The notes below the pieces were generated by a model that saw only the letters and a list, made by a program, of their open reading frames with translations, was not told the DNA's origin and searched no databases. The position numbers and the translations under genes are program-made. Below, in pieces: positions 1-7,080 of a stretch of DNA of 64,000 nucleotides. This DNA comes from an uncultured Oscillibacter sp. Lineage in GTDB: Bacteria; Bacillota; Clostridia; Oscillospirales; Oscillospiraceae. Each line of letters starts with the position of its first letter. Within the stretch, counting starts at the first letter, position 1. The DNA is taken from the NCBI GenBank assembly GCA_950097265.1, contig CATNDJ010000005.1:1-64000 (forward strand). Reading direction: 5' to 3'.

Positions 1-262
1 CCACGTGGCCCATGGCGATGCCGTCGCACACGGCGATGGCGGGGAACTCCACCGGCGTGCCCCCGGCGGCCCGGATCCCGGCCTTGACGGCCTCGGCAAT
101 TTTGTCCAGGTTCATGTGGCCGGGGACGATTTCGTTATAGGAGCAGACCACGCCGATCAGCGGGCGCTCCAGCTCCTCCTTGGTGTAGCCCAGGGCGTAG
201 AACAGGGAGCGGTTGGGGGCCCGTTCGATGCCCTGTGTGACGTTGCGGCTGAAATCTTTCAT
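1..262 (-). CDS. ilvD: Dihydroxy-acid dehydratase, N-terminal part (cut by window edge)
   Basis: Only the first 87 codons are in the window. The reading starts [18 protein letters not shown] and contains the family's conserved N-terminal segments: a [15 protein letters not shown] stretch and [10 protein letters not shown], whose Cys is in the place of an Fe-S ligand in this family. IlvD dehydrates 2,3-dihydroxy-3-methyl(iso)valerate to the 2-keto acid in valine, isoleucine and leucine synthesis. The ATG at 262 follows an AGGAGG ribosome site, and a consensus promoter lies at 326-354. EDD-type sugar-acid dehydratases share the fold, so the exact substrate rests on the N-terminal sequence only. 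Confidence 0.88.
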   Translation of the reverse strand, partial: MKDFSRNVTQGIERAPNRSLFYALGYTKEELERPLIGVVCSYNEIVPGHMNLDKIAEAVKAGIRAAGGTPVEFPAIAVCDGIAMGHV

Positions 263-325
263 GTGCGTTTGCCTCCTATGTGTCCGGGCGGAACCCGGGA
301 AAATCGGTTTCAATACCAGACTTTT

Positions 326-354
326 ATCATAATATAGAATCCCACCGGTGTCAA
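326..354 (-). promoter_or_regulatory. SigA-type promoter of ilvD
   Basis: On the minus strand TTGACA (349-354) is followed after exactly 17 bases by TATGAT (326-331). The transcript would start near 319, leaving a leader of under 60 nt before the ilvD ATG. That is too short for a T-box or a leader-peptide attenuator. Confidence 0.75.
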
Positions 355-402
355 GAAGAGAGAAGCTCTGCCGCGGGTTTTCCAGCCCCGGAAAGATTTT
401 CC

Positions 403-431
403 TTGCGCCTTCGGCCCATCCCGGTTATAAT
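403..431 (+). promoter_or_regulatory. SigA-type promoter of der-plsY-gpsA
   Basis: TTGCGC (403-408), a 17-base spacer, then a perfect TATAAT (426-431). The leader of about 55 nt carries a small hairpin, CGGCGC-AGGAA-GCGCCG at 462-478, ending two bases before the GGGAGG ribosome site of der. Confidence 0.65.
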
Positions 432-494
432 GAAACTGGTTCTATATGTTGAGAAATAAGACGGCGCAGGAAGCGCCGCCGGGAGGAATGCCTT

Positions 495-1823
495 ATGCCA
501 AAGCCGATCATCGCCATCGTGGGCCGCCCCAACGTGGGCAAGTCCATGCTGTTCAATAAAATCATCGGAAAGCGCCTGTCCATCGTGGAGGACACCCCCG
601 GGGTCACCCGGGACCGCATTTACGGGGAATCCGACTGGTGCGGCCGGTCCTTCACCCTGGTGGACACCGGGGGCATCGAGCCCCGGACGGACAACCAAAT
701 CCTGGAGTTCATGCGGGACCAGGCCCGGACGGCCATCGAGACCGCCACGGTCATCGTCTTTCTGACGGACATTCGCACGGGCCTCACCGCCTCCGACCAG
801 GAGGTGGCCGCCATGCTTCTCCGCAGCGGAAAGCCCATCGTCCTGGCGGTAAACAAGATGGATTCCACCGGGGCCCCGGACCCGGATTTCTACGAGTTCT
901 ACAACCTGGGATTGGGGGACCCCATCGCGGTTTCCGCCGTCCACGGCCACGGCACCGGGGACCTGCTGGACGCGTGCCTGCAATACTTCCCCCCGGAGGA
1001 TGAGGAGGAGGAAGAGGACGACGCCATTAAGGTGGCCGTCATCGGAAAGCCCAATGCGGGAAAATCCTCCCTGGTGAACAAGATCCTGGGGGAGGAACGG
1101 GTGATCGTCTCCGATGTGGCGGGCACCACCCGGGATGCCATCGACTCCCGGTTTGAGAACGACAAGGGAAAATTCGTCTTCATCGACACGGCGGGACTCC
1201 GGCGGAAGAGCAAGGTAGAGGAGGCCATCGAAAAGTACAGCGTCCTCCGGGCCACCATGGCCATCGAGCGCTCCGACGTGTGCCTCATCATGATTGACGC
1301 CACGGAAGGCGTCACGGAGCAGGACACCAAGGTGGCGGGCCTGGCCCACGAGGCGGGAAAGGCCAGCATCATCGTGGTGAACAAGTGGGACCTGGTGGAG
1401 AAGGACGGCAAGACCATGGACCGCATGCGCAAGGAGGTCCAGGAGGGCTTGAGCTTCATGACCTACGCCCCCATCCTCTTCATCTCCGCCAAGACCGGCC
1501 AGCGGGTGGACAGACTCTTTGAGCTCATCGACTACGTCTCCAACCAGGCGGCCACCCGCATCACCACGGGCATGCTGAACGACGTGCTGGCGGACGCGCA
1601 GACGAGAGTCCAGCCCCCCACGGATAAGGGGCGGCGGCTGAAAATCTACTATATGACCCAGGTAGGCGTGAAGCCGCCCCACTATGTCATCTTCTGCAAT
1701 GACACGAAGCTGTTCCACTTCTCCTATCAGCGGTATCTGGAAAACTGTATCCGAAACACCTTCGGCCTGGAGGGGACTCCCATTAAGATCTCCGTCCGGC
1801 AGAGGGGCGACAAGGAGGTTTGA
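495..1823 (+). CDS. der: Ribosome biogenesis GTPase Der (EngA)
   Basis: 442 aa, the usual length. Two consecutive GTPase domains are visible. The first has GRPNVGKS near residue 10, DTGG and NKMD; the second has GKPNAGKSS near residue 185, DTAG and NKWD. A C-terminal KH-like domain follows (about 350-442). Der acts in the cytoplasm in maturation of the 50S ribosomal subunit. The ATG follows GGGAGG with good spacing. It is the first gene of an operon with plsY (2-base gap from stop to ATG) and gpsA, the order seen in many clostridia and bacilli. Confidence 0.97.
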   Translation: MPKPIIAIVGRPNVGKSMLFNKIIGKRLSIVEDTPGVTRDRIYGESDWCGRSFTLVDTGGIEPRTDNQILEFMRDQARTAIETATVIVFLTDIRTGLTASDQEVAAMLLRSGKPIVLAVNKMDSTGAPDPDFYEFYNLGLGDPIAVSAVHGHGTGDLLDACLQYFPPEDEEEEEDDAIKVAVIGKPNAGKSSLVNKILGEERVIVSDVAGTTRDAIDSRFENDKGKFVFIDTAGLRRKSKVEEAIEKYSVLRATMAIERSDVCLIMIDATEGVTEQDTKVAGLAHEAGKASIIVVNKWDLVEKDGKTMDRMRKEVQEGLSFMTYAPILFISAKTGQRVDRLFELIDYVSNQAATRITTGMLNDVLADAQTRVQPPTDKGRRLKIYYMTQVGVKPPHYVIFCNDTKLFHFSYQRYLENCIRNTFGLEGTPIKISVRQRGDKEV

Positions 1824-1825
1824 GC

Positions 1826-2464
1826 ATGGATAACTTTTCCTTAGCCGTGCTTTTGGTTTATGGCGGGACAGCCCTGGTCTCCTATCTCCTGGGCTGCTTC
1901 AACGGCGCGGTCATCGTATCCAAATATATCCTGCGGGACGACGTGCGGAACCACGGCAGCGGAAACGCGGGGCTGACGAACTTCCACCGGACTTTCGGCG
2001 GCGGGCTGACCTTTGTGGTGATCCTCTGCGACGTATTGAAAGCGGTGCTGGCGGTGCTACTGACCAGCACGGTATTTGGGGGAGCTGTGGCGGCCAAGTA
2101 CTGGGGAGGACTTTTCTGCCTGCTGGGGCATATGTTCCCCTGCATGTTCCGCTTCAAGGGGGGCAAGGGCATCCTCTCCGGGGGCACCGTGGCGCTGATG
2201 ATTGACTGGCGGGTGGCCCTGGTGGTCTGGGGAGGCTTCCTGATTTTGGTCGTTTTGACGAGGTACGTTTCCCTGGGCTCCGTTTGGGCCGGGGCCAGCT
2301 TCCCCTTTGCCAGCTGGTACTGTTACCCGGATGTCAAAATTGTGGTCCTGGCTTTCCTCTGCGGGGGGCTGGTGGTCTGGCAGCACCGCGGGAACATCAA
2401 GCGTCTGCTGGCGGGGAACGAGAACAAGTTTTCCCTGCACCATAAAAAGGAGGGCGGGTCATGA
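1826..2464 (+). CDS. plsY: Glycerol-3-phosphate acyltransferase PlsY
   Basis: 212 aa integral membrane protein with several hydrophobic segments. It has the PlsY motifs GSGNAGLTN near residue 45 and KGGKG near residue 110. It transfers the acyl group of acyl-phosphate to glycerol 3-phosphate, giving lysophosphatidate. A TTG at 1820 could start the frame two codons earlier, but AAGGAGG ends at 1818, which places the ATG at 1826 at the ideal distance. It overlaps gpsA by ATGA, so substrate supply (GpsA) and use (PlsY) are translationally coupled. Confidence 0.96.
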   Translation: MDNFSLAVLLVYGGTALVSYLLGCFNGAVIVSKYILRDDVRNHGSGNAGLTNFHRTFGGGLTFVVILCDVLKAVLAVLLTSTVFGGAVAAKYWGGLFCLLGHMFPCMFRFKGGKGILSGGTVALMIDWRVALVVWGGFLILVVLTRYVSLGSVWAGASFPFASWYCYPDVKIVVLAFLCGGLVVWQHRGNIKRLLAGNENKFSLHHKKEGGS

Positions 2465-3465
2465 AAGCGGTAGTTTTGGGAACCGGCGGCTGGGGCACGG
2501 CCCTGGCGCTGGTGCTTTTCGACAACGGACACGACGTAACCCTCTGGTCCCGGACCCCTGCCAAGGCGGAAGAGATGGCCCGGACCAGGGAGAATCCCCT
2601 GCTGAAGGGCGTTCCCCTGCCGGAGGGTTTGACCATCACCGGGGACCTGAATTGCCTGAACGGGGCGGATCTGGTGGTCAGCGCGCCGCCCTCCTTCGCC
2701 GTCCGGGAGACGGGGAGGAAGATGGCCCCGTACCTCCGGCCCGAGACCGTTCTGGTGACGGTGTCCAAGGGCATCGAGCGGGACACGAACCTGCGGATGA
2801 GCCAGGTCCTCCGGGAGGCCACCGGAGACGTGTGCCGGGTGGCGGCCCTGTCCGGGCCCTCCCATGCGGAGGAGGTGGGGCTGCGGCTGCCCACGGCCTG
2901 CGTGGCCGCGTGTCCGGACCGGGAGGCGGCCCGCTTCGTCCAGGACGCGTTCATGAGCGACTGCTTCCGGGTCTACACCAGCGCGGACATCGTGGGGGTG
3001 GAGCTGGCGGCGGCGCTGAAAAACGTCATCGCCCTCAGCTGCGGCATCTGCGCGGGCCTGGGCTTCCAGGACAATACCAAGGCTTTGCTGATGACCCGGG
3101 CCATGGCGGAAATCACCCGCCTGGGGGAGCACCTGGGGGGCGAGCGCCGGACCTTTGGGGGTCTTGCGGGCATGGGGGACCTGATTGTCACCTGTACCTC
3201 CATGCACTCCCGGAACAACCGGGCGGGCATGCTCATCGGCCGGGGCAAGAGCGTCCAGGAGGCCATGGAGGAGGTGGGCGCGGTGGTAGAGGGTTACTAC
3301 GCCGCCGAGAGCGTCCGCCAGCTGGCGGACCGGGAGGGCGTGGAAATGCCCATCTGCCGGTGCGCCTACGAGGTGCTGTACCAGGGCAGGCTGGCCCGGG
3401 ACGTGGTCCCGGAGCTCATGGGCCGCCCGGGAAAGGACGAGCTCCTGGACGCCGCCTGGCTGTAA
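2461..3465 (+). CDS. gpsA: NAD(P)-dependent glycerol-3-phosphate dehydrogenase
   Basis: 334 aa, full length. The N-terminal Rossmann motif GTGGWGTALA (residues 7-16), the GPSHAEEV segment, the catalytic-lysine region ALKNVIAL and the C-terminal GLAGMGDL motif are all present. It reduces dihydroxyacetone phosphate to glycerol 3-phosphate for phospholipid synthesis. It overlaps plsY by 4 bases and is followed by a strong terminator. It works with PlsY just upstream and, by inference, with glycerol kinase at 35860-37359, which makes the same product from glycerol. Confidence 0.97.
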   Translation: MKAVVLGTGGWGTALALVLFDNGHDVTLWSRTPAKAEEMARTRENPLLKGVPLPEGLTITGDLNCLNGADLVVSAPPSFAVRETGRKMAPYLRPETVLVTVSKGIERDTNLRMSQVLREATGDVCRVAALSGPSHAEEVGLRLPTACVAACPDREAARFVQDAFMSDCFRVYTSADIVGVELAAALKNVIALSCGICAGLGFQDNTKALLMTRAMAEITRLGEHLGGERRTFGGLAGMGDLIVTCTSMHSRNNRAGMLIGRGKSVQEAMEEVGAVVEGYYAAESVRQLADREGVEMPICRCAYEVLYQGRLARDVVPELMGRPGKDELLDAAWL

Positions 3466-3487
3466 AAAATGGAGAAACTGCGCCGAA

Positions 3488-3520
3488 GGGCCCGCCGGAA
3501 GGCGGGCCCTCTTTCTGTTT
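3488..3520 (+). terminator. Rho-independent terminator of der-plsY-gpsA
   Basis: GGGCCCGCC, loop GGAA, GGCGGGCCC, then TCTTTCTGTTT. The nine-base stem is perfect. Confidence 0.85.
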
Positions 3521-3554
3521 ACCAAAATTTTTGTTAGAAATACAAAAATTTTGT

Positions 3555-3584
3555 TTGACAAAGGTCGACCTTTGTGCATATAAT
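3555..3584 (+). promoter_or_regulatory. Promoter of the xanthine-type permease with operator-like palindrome in the spacer
   Basis: TTGACA (3555-3560), an 18-base spacer, TATAAT (3579-3584). Positions 3558-3575 are a perfect 18-base palindrome, ACAAAGGTCGACCTTTGT, covering the end of the -35 and most of the spacer. That is the right place for a repressor dimer that excludes RNA polymerase. Just upstream, two near-copies of a CAAAAWTTTTGTT element (3524-3537 and 3543-3555) form a second repeated, AT-rich, partly palindromic site. Confidence 0.7.
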
Positions 3585-3643
3585 GGAAGACAAGGACCCG
3601 GCGGCACGGCCGGGCAAGGATACGGAGAAAGGAAACGACCACT

Positions 3644-4999
3644 ATGAATCAGACGAAGCAAGCCCCGGAATGCAGCATCAGCAACATTTACCAACTGGAC
3701 GGGAGGGTCCCTCTGGGGAAAGCCATCCCCTTCGGACTCCAGCACATCCTGGCAATGTTCGTCTCCAACCTGGCTCCCATCACCCTCATCGCCGCCTCCG
3801 CCCAGCCGGCCCTCAGCCAGGCCGAGGTGGCCATCCTGCTGCAAAACGCCATGTTCGTGGCGGGCATCGCCACGCTGATCCAGCTCTATCCCATTTGGAA
3901 GGTGGGGTCCCGGCTTCCGGTGGTCATGGGCGTCAGCTTTACCTTCGTGGCGGTGCTCAGCTCCATTGCGGCAAACTACGGCTATCCCTCCCTGGTGGGC
4001 GCGGTCATCGTGGGCGGCCTGATGGAGGGCACCCTGGGCCTTTTGGCCAAGTACTGGCGGAAGATCATCACCCCCATTGTGGCGGCCTCCGTGGTGACGG
4101 CCATCGGCTTCTCCCTCTTCACCGTGGGCACCCGGTCCTTCGGCGGCGGCTACGCCGAGGACTTCGGCTCCGCGCAGAACCTGCTGCTGGGCGTTATCAC
4201 CCTGGCGGCGTGCCTCCTCTGGAACACCCTGGCGAAGGGCTACCTCAAGCAGCTCAGCGTCCTGGCGGGTCTGGTAGTCGGCTACATCGTGGCTATCTTC
4301 ATGGGCAAGGTGGACCTGGGGACGCTGACATCCGGAGGGCTCGTCGCCCTGCCTCATTTCCTGCCCTACATGCCGGAGTTCCACCCCGGCGCCGTGGCCT
4401 CCGCGTGCATCATCTTCCTGGTCTCCGCGGCGGAAACCATCGGGGACACCTCCGCTCTGGTTTCCGGCGGCCTGGGCCGGGAAATCACCAGTGAGGAAAT
4501 CTCCGGCTCCCTGGCCTGCGACGGCTACGCCTCCACCATCGCCGCCCTCTTCGGTTGCCCGCCGGTGACCTCCTTCTCTCAGAACGTAGGGCTGGTGGCC
4601 ATGACCAAGGTGGTGAACCGCTTCACCATCATGACCGGCGCGGCGTGCATGCTGCTGGCGGGCCTCCTGCCGCCGGTGGGCAACTTCTTCGCCTCCCTGC
4701 CGGAGTCCGTGCTGGGCGGGTGCACCATCATGATGTTCGGTTCCATCGTCATCTCCGGCATGCAGATGATTGCCAACTGCGGCTTCTCCCAGCGGAACGT
4801 GACCATAGCGTCGCTGTCCCTGGCCATCGGCATCGGCTTCACCGCCACCAGCGAGGCGGACATCTGGCATATTTTCCCGGAGACCATCCAGTCTGTATTT
4901 TCCTCCAACGTGGTGGCCGTGGTTTTTGTGGTCTCCATCATCCTGAGCCTGGTTCTGCCCAAGGATATGGACATCAAAAAGGTTGTATCGGAAGACTGA
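3644..4999 (+). CDS. NCS2 family nucleobase permease (uracil/xanthine type)
   Basis: 451 aa with about 12-14 hydrophobic segments. The nucleobase-ascorbate transporter signature QNxGxxxxT appears as QNVGLVAMT near residue 310, after SACDG-like and PPVTSFS segments typical of the xanthine branch. It would import xanthine, or another oxidised purine or uracil, by proton or sodium symport. It stands alone between two terminators with its own promoter. The promoter palindrome suggests a dedicated repressor. No guanine riboswitch fits in the about 50-nt leader. Xanthine is the best guess by family; the substrate cannot be fixed by sequence alone. Confidence 0.85.
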   Translation: MNQTKQAPECSISNIYQLDGRVPLGKAIPFGLQHILAMFVSNLAPITLIAASAQPALSQAEVAILLQNAMFVAGIATLIQLYPIWKVGSRLPVVMGVSFTFVAVLSSIAANYGYPSLVGAVIVGGLMEGTLGLLAKYWRKIITPIVAASVVTAIGFSLFTVGTRSFGGGYAEDFGSAQNLLLGVITLAACLLWNTLAKGYLKQLSVLAGLVVGYIVAIFMGKVDLGTLTSGGLVALPHFLPYMPEFHPGAVASACIIFLVSAAETIGDTSALVSGGLGREITSEEISGSLACDGYASTIAALFGCPPVTSFSQNVGLVAMTKVVNRFTIMTGAACMLLAGLLPPVGNFFASLPESVLGGCTIMMFGSIVISGMQMIANCGFSQRNVTIASLSLAIGIGFTATSEADIWHIFPETIQSVFSSNVVAVVFVVSIILSLVLPKDMDIKKVVSED

Positions 5000-5016
5000 G
5001 TTTCCCCGCGAGAGAT

Positions 5017-5050
5017 AAAAAGCGCCCCCTCCGGCGGAGGGGGCGCTTTT
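5017..5050. terminator. Bidirectional terminator between permease and ridA
   Basis: AAAAGCGCCCCCTCC and GGAGGGGGCGCTTTT form a 15-bp stem with a 3-base loop. Runs of T on both strands let it serve the plus-strand permease and the convergent ridA. Confidence 0.9.
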
Positions 5051-5071
5051 CATGCCATAAAGAAGGGAGAT

Positions 5072-5440
5072 TTACTTTGCGGCGATGGCCTCGATCTCGC
5101 AGAGGACGCCCTTGGGCAGGTCCTTCACGGCCACGCAGGAGCGGGCGGGCTTGGAGGTGAAGTACTTGGCGTAGACCTCGTTGAAAGCGGCGAAGTCGCC
5201 CATGTCGGCCAGGAAGCAGGTGGTCTTGAACACCTTGTCGAAGCCGGCTCCGGCGGCCTCCAGGATGGCGCCCACGTTTTTGCAGCTCTGCTCCGCCTGG
5301 GCGGCGATGCCGGCGGGCACCTCGCCGGTGGCGGGGTCCACGGGGATCTGGCCGGAGGTGTACACAAAGCCGTTCACTTCAAAACCCTGGGAGTAGGGGC
5401 CGATGGCGCCGGGGGCGTTCTTGGTTTCCAGAACTTTCAT
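5072..5440 (-). CDS. ridA: RidA family enamine/imine deaminase
   Basis: 122 aa, the family's usual size. It has the GPYSQG motif near residue 14, the TSGQIP segment, and the C-terminal region with RSCVAV (the substrate-binding Arg) and CEIEAIA. RidA hydrolyses reactive enamine/imine intermediates made by PLP enzymes such as threonine dehydratase; it forms trimers in the cytoplasm. The open frame extends upstream, but AAAGGAG just before the ATG at 5440 fixes the start. It is monocistronic and convergent with the permease. Confidence 0.93.
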   Translation of the reverse strand: MKVLETKNAPGAIGPYSQGFEVNGFVYTSGQIPVDPATGEVPAGIAAQAEQSCKNVGAILEAAGAGFDKVFKTTCFLADMGDFAAFNEVYAKYFTSKPARSCVAVKDLPKGVLCEIEAIAAK

Positions 5441-5562
5441 GCTGACAATCTCCTTTTCTGTATTTGATACTTCTACTCTAATACAAATAGGAGAGAAAAG
5501 CAAGGGGCGGATGAGAAAATTTTGGAAAAGCGAAAAACTTTTTTCAGCGCCGGGGCAGGCGC

Positions 5563-6885
5563 TCATTTGAGGATGGTGGTGTTAAAGCGGATGTAGGTCT
5601 GGTCCTCCTCCGGGAACTCCTCCAGGGCGGCGATGAAAGCGCTGAGGTCCGCCTCGGCTTGAGCTTCAAGAATTTCCTCCAGAGGGGTGAGGAAGTCCGT
5701 CCGGGCGTCTTTGGTGGCCAGGAAGAAAGACATGACCGCTTTGTTTCGGGTCTGCTGATCCTCGCCCACGGCGGCCTCCGCCACGGCGTTCATCAGAGGC
5801 TCGAACCAGTCGGAGCCGTACATGAACCGGCCCAGTGCGCCCCAGTTGTCGGCGGTGGCCTCGCCTACACAGCTTAGCAGGTCCATGCCGTCCACGTCCT
5901 CCGGCCGGAACTCCAGGTCCAGGACCAGCTCCTGCAGCCGCTCATTTCGCTCCATGTAGCCCTGGTCCACCTCCCGGATTTCCTCAAAGCTGCCCTCGGC
6001 GGTCTCGTGGCCGAAACAGTCCTCCACAAAAGCCGCCGCCGCCCCGGAGGGAGTCAGCAGCTCCGGGTGTTCCCCGGTGTCGCACTGTTCCTGAAGCTCC
6101 GCGTAGTGCTCGGCGGCGGGCTTGCCGCTGTCGGGAAAATAGAGGTATTGATTGCCATGCCCATCCAGCCACTGGTCCACGGCCCAGATGCCGCCCTCGC
6201 CCTGTCGGGCGGGCTGGCGGAGGAGGAGCTGGTCGTAGACGCGGGCGTCGCCGTCCTTGAGAAAATAGGGGTAGTATTTCAGGACGACGTGGTCTGCGCC
6301 GCTATCCAGCTGGCCCAGGAAGTCCTGGACGGAGAAGGACTGGAGGTTGTTTCGGGTAAGGAAATCCTCTTTTACCAAGGGGCCCAGCTCGCAGAGCTTT
6401 TCCCACACAGGCCAGTCCGGGTGGTCCGGGATGCTTTCGGCATCCGAGCGGTAAAACTGCACGTCGGTGGGATAGGTGTAGGCGTAGTACCGCTCCCCGT
6501 CGGTAGCGAAAACGTCGATGCCGGAACCGTCGGCGCTGATGTGCTGCTCAAAGGCCGCCTGGTCCATGACCAGAAAGCCGAAGAGGAAGCCGCCCCCGCC
6601 GCCGTACTCCTCCATGGCGGCCTCGTAGGAGGCTTTTTCGTAGACGGAAATCAGAGGTTTCCAACTTTCCTCGGCGTCGGGGAACTCAGTATCCACCAGA
6701 AGAAGGTCCAGGTACGCGTTGGGCAGGGCCGCGTCCAGTCCCCCACAGTCATAGACGGTCATATCCTCTCCGCCGTCCTGGGGCGGTGGAGTTTGAACGG
6801 GCGGCCGACTGTCCGTCTCCCCGCCGCAGGCGGCAAGGGTAAGCAGACAGATCAGCGCCAGGGCGAAGATTTCCAAGCGGCGCAT
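5563..6885 (-). CDS. Lipoprotein of unknown function
   Basis: 440 aa. It starts with Arg-Arg, a hydrophobic stretch and a lipobox (LAAC, Cys at 20), then a Pro/Gln-rich linker, so it should be anchored to the outer face of the membrane. The rest is an acidic, aromatic-rich soluble domain with no motif that I recognise. The ATG at 6885 has AAAGGAG in front; an upstream in-frame Met would remove the signal from the N-terminus and is not used. It is transcribed away from polA. The C-terminal third is rich in Glu and Asp helices. Confidence 0.75.
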   Translation of the reverse strand: MRRLEIFALALICLLTLAACGGETDSRPPVQTPPPQDGGEDMTVYDCGGLDAALPNAYLDLLLVDTEFPDAEESWKPLISVYEKASYEAAMEEYGGGGGFLFGFLVMDQAAFEQHISADGSGIDVFATDGERYYAYTYPTDVQFYRSDAESIPDHPDWPVWEKLCELGPLVKEDFLTRNNLQSFSVQDFLGQLDSGADHVVLKYYPYFLKDGDARVYDQLLLRQPARQGEGGIWAVDQWLDGHGNQYLYFPDSGKPAAEHYAELQEQCDTGEHPELLTPSGAAAAFVEDCFGHETAEGSFEEIREVDQGYMERNERLQELVLDLEFRPEDVDGMDLLSCVGEATADNWGALGRFMYGSDWFEPLMNAVAEAAVGEDQQTRNKAVMSFFLATKDARTDFLTPLEEILEAQAEADLSAFIAALEEFPEEDQTYIRFNTTILK

Positions 6886-7010
6886 AGGCAGGACTCCTTT
6901 CCTTGTATCAGATCTTATTAAAAAAGTATGACAGCTTTCCCCTTGGAAAAAACTACAGAACTGCAACAAATAGTAACAGACTGGAAACGAAAAAACAGGG
7001 ACTTCCGCTG

Positions 7011-7039
7011 TTGTACATCCGGGCCGGGCGTGGTATAAT
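7011..7039 (+). promoter_or_regulatory. SigA-type promoter of polA
   Basis: TTGTAC (7011-7016), a 17-base spacer, TATAAT (7034-7039). The transcript would begin near 7046, with AGGAGG at 7067-7072 before the polA ATG. Confidence 0.72.
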
Positions 7040-7080
7040 CATCCAAGTATGATTTTGTCCTTTGACAGGAGGTTTCCCCT

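Noticed and set aside
263..325. T-box or leader-peptide attenuator upstream of ilvD
   Set aside because: The promoter at 326-354 leaves under 60 nt of leader, too short for either element, and no antiterminator pair was seen.
351..1718. A 455-codon minus-strand frame opposite der
   Set aside because: Antisense shadow of a certain gene; no start signal and no family resemblance.
3585..3643. Guanine/xanthine riboswitch before the NCS2 permease
   Set aside because: The leader after the TATAAT box is about 50 nt and holds only a small GC-rich hairpin, without the three-way junction or loop sequences.
2307..3647. Plus-strand frame of 446 codons overlapping plsY and gpsA
   Set aside because: Out of frame with both; Gly/Arg/Pro noise, runs through a terminator and the next promoter.
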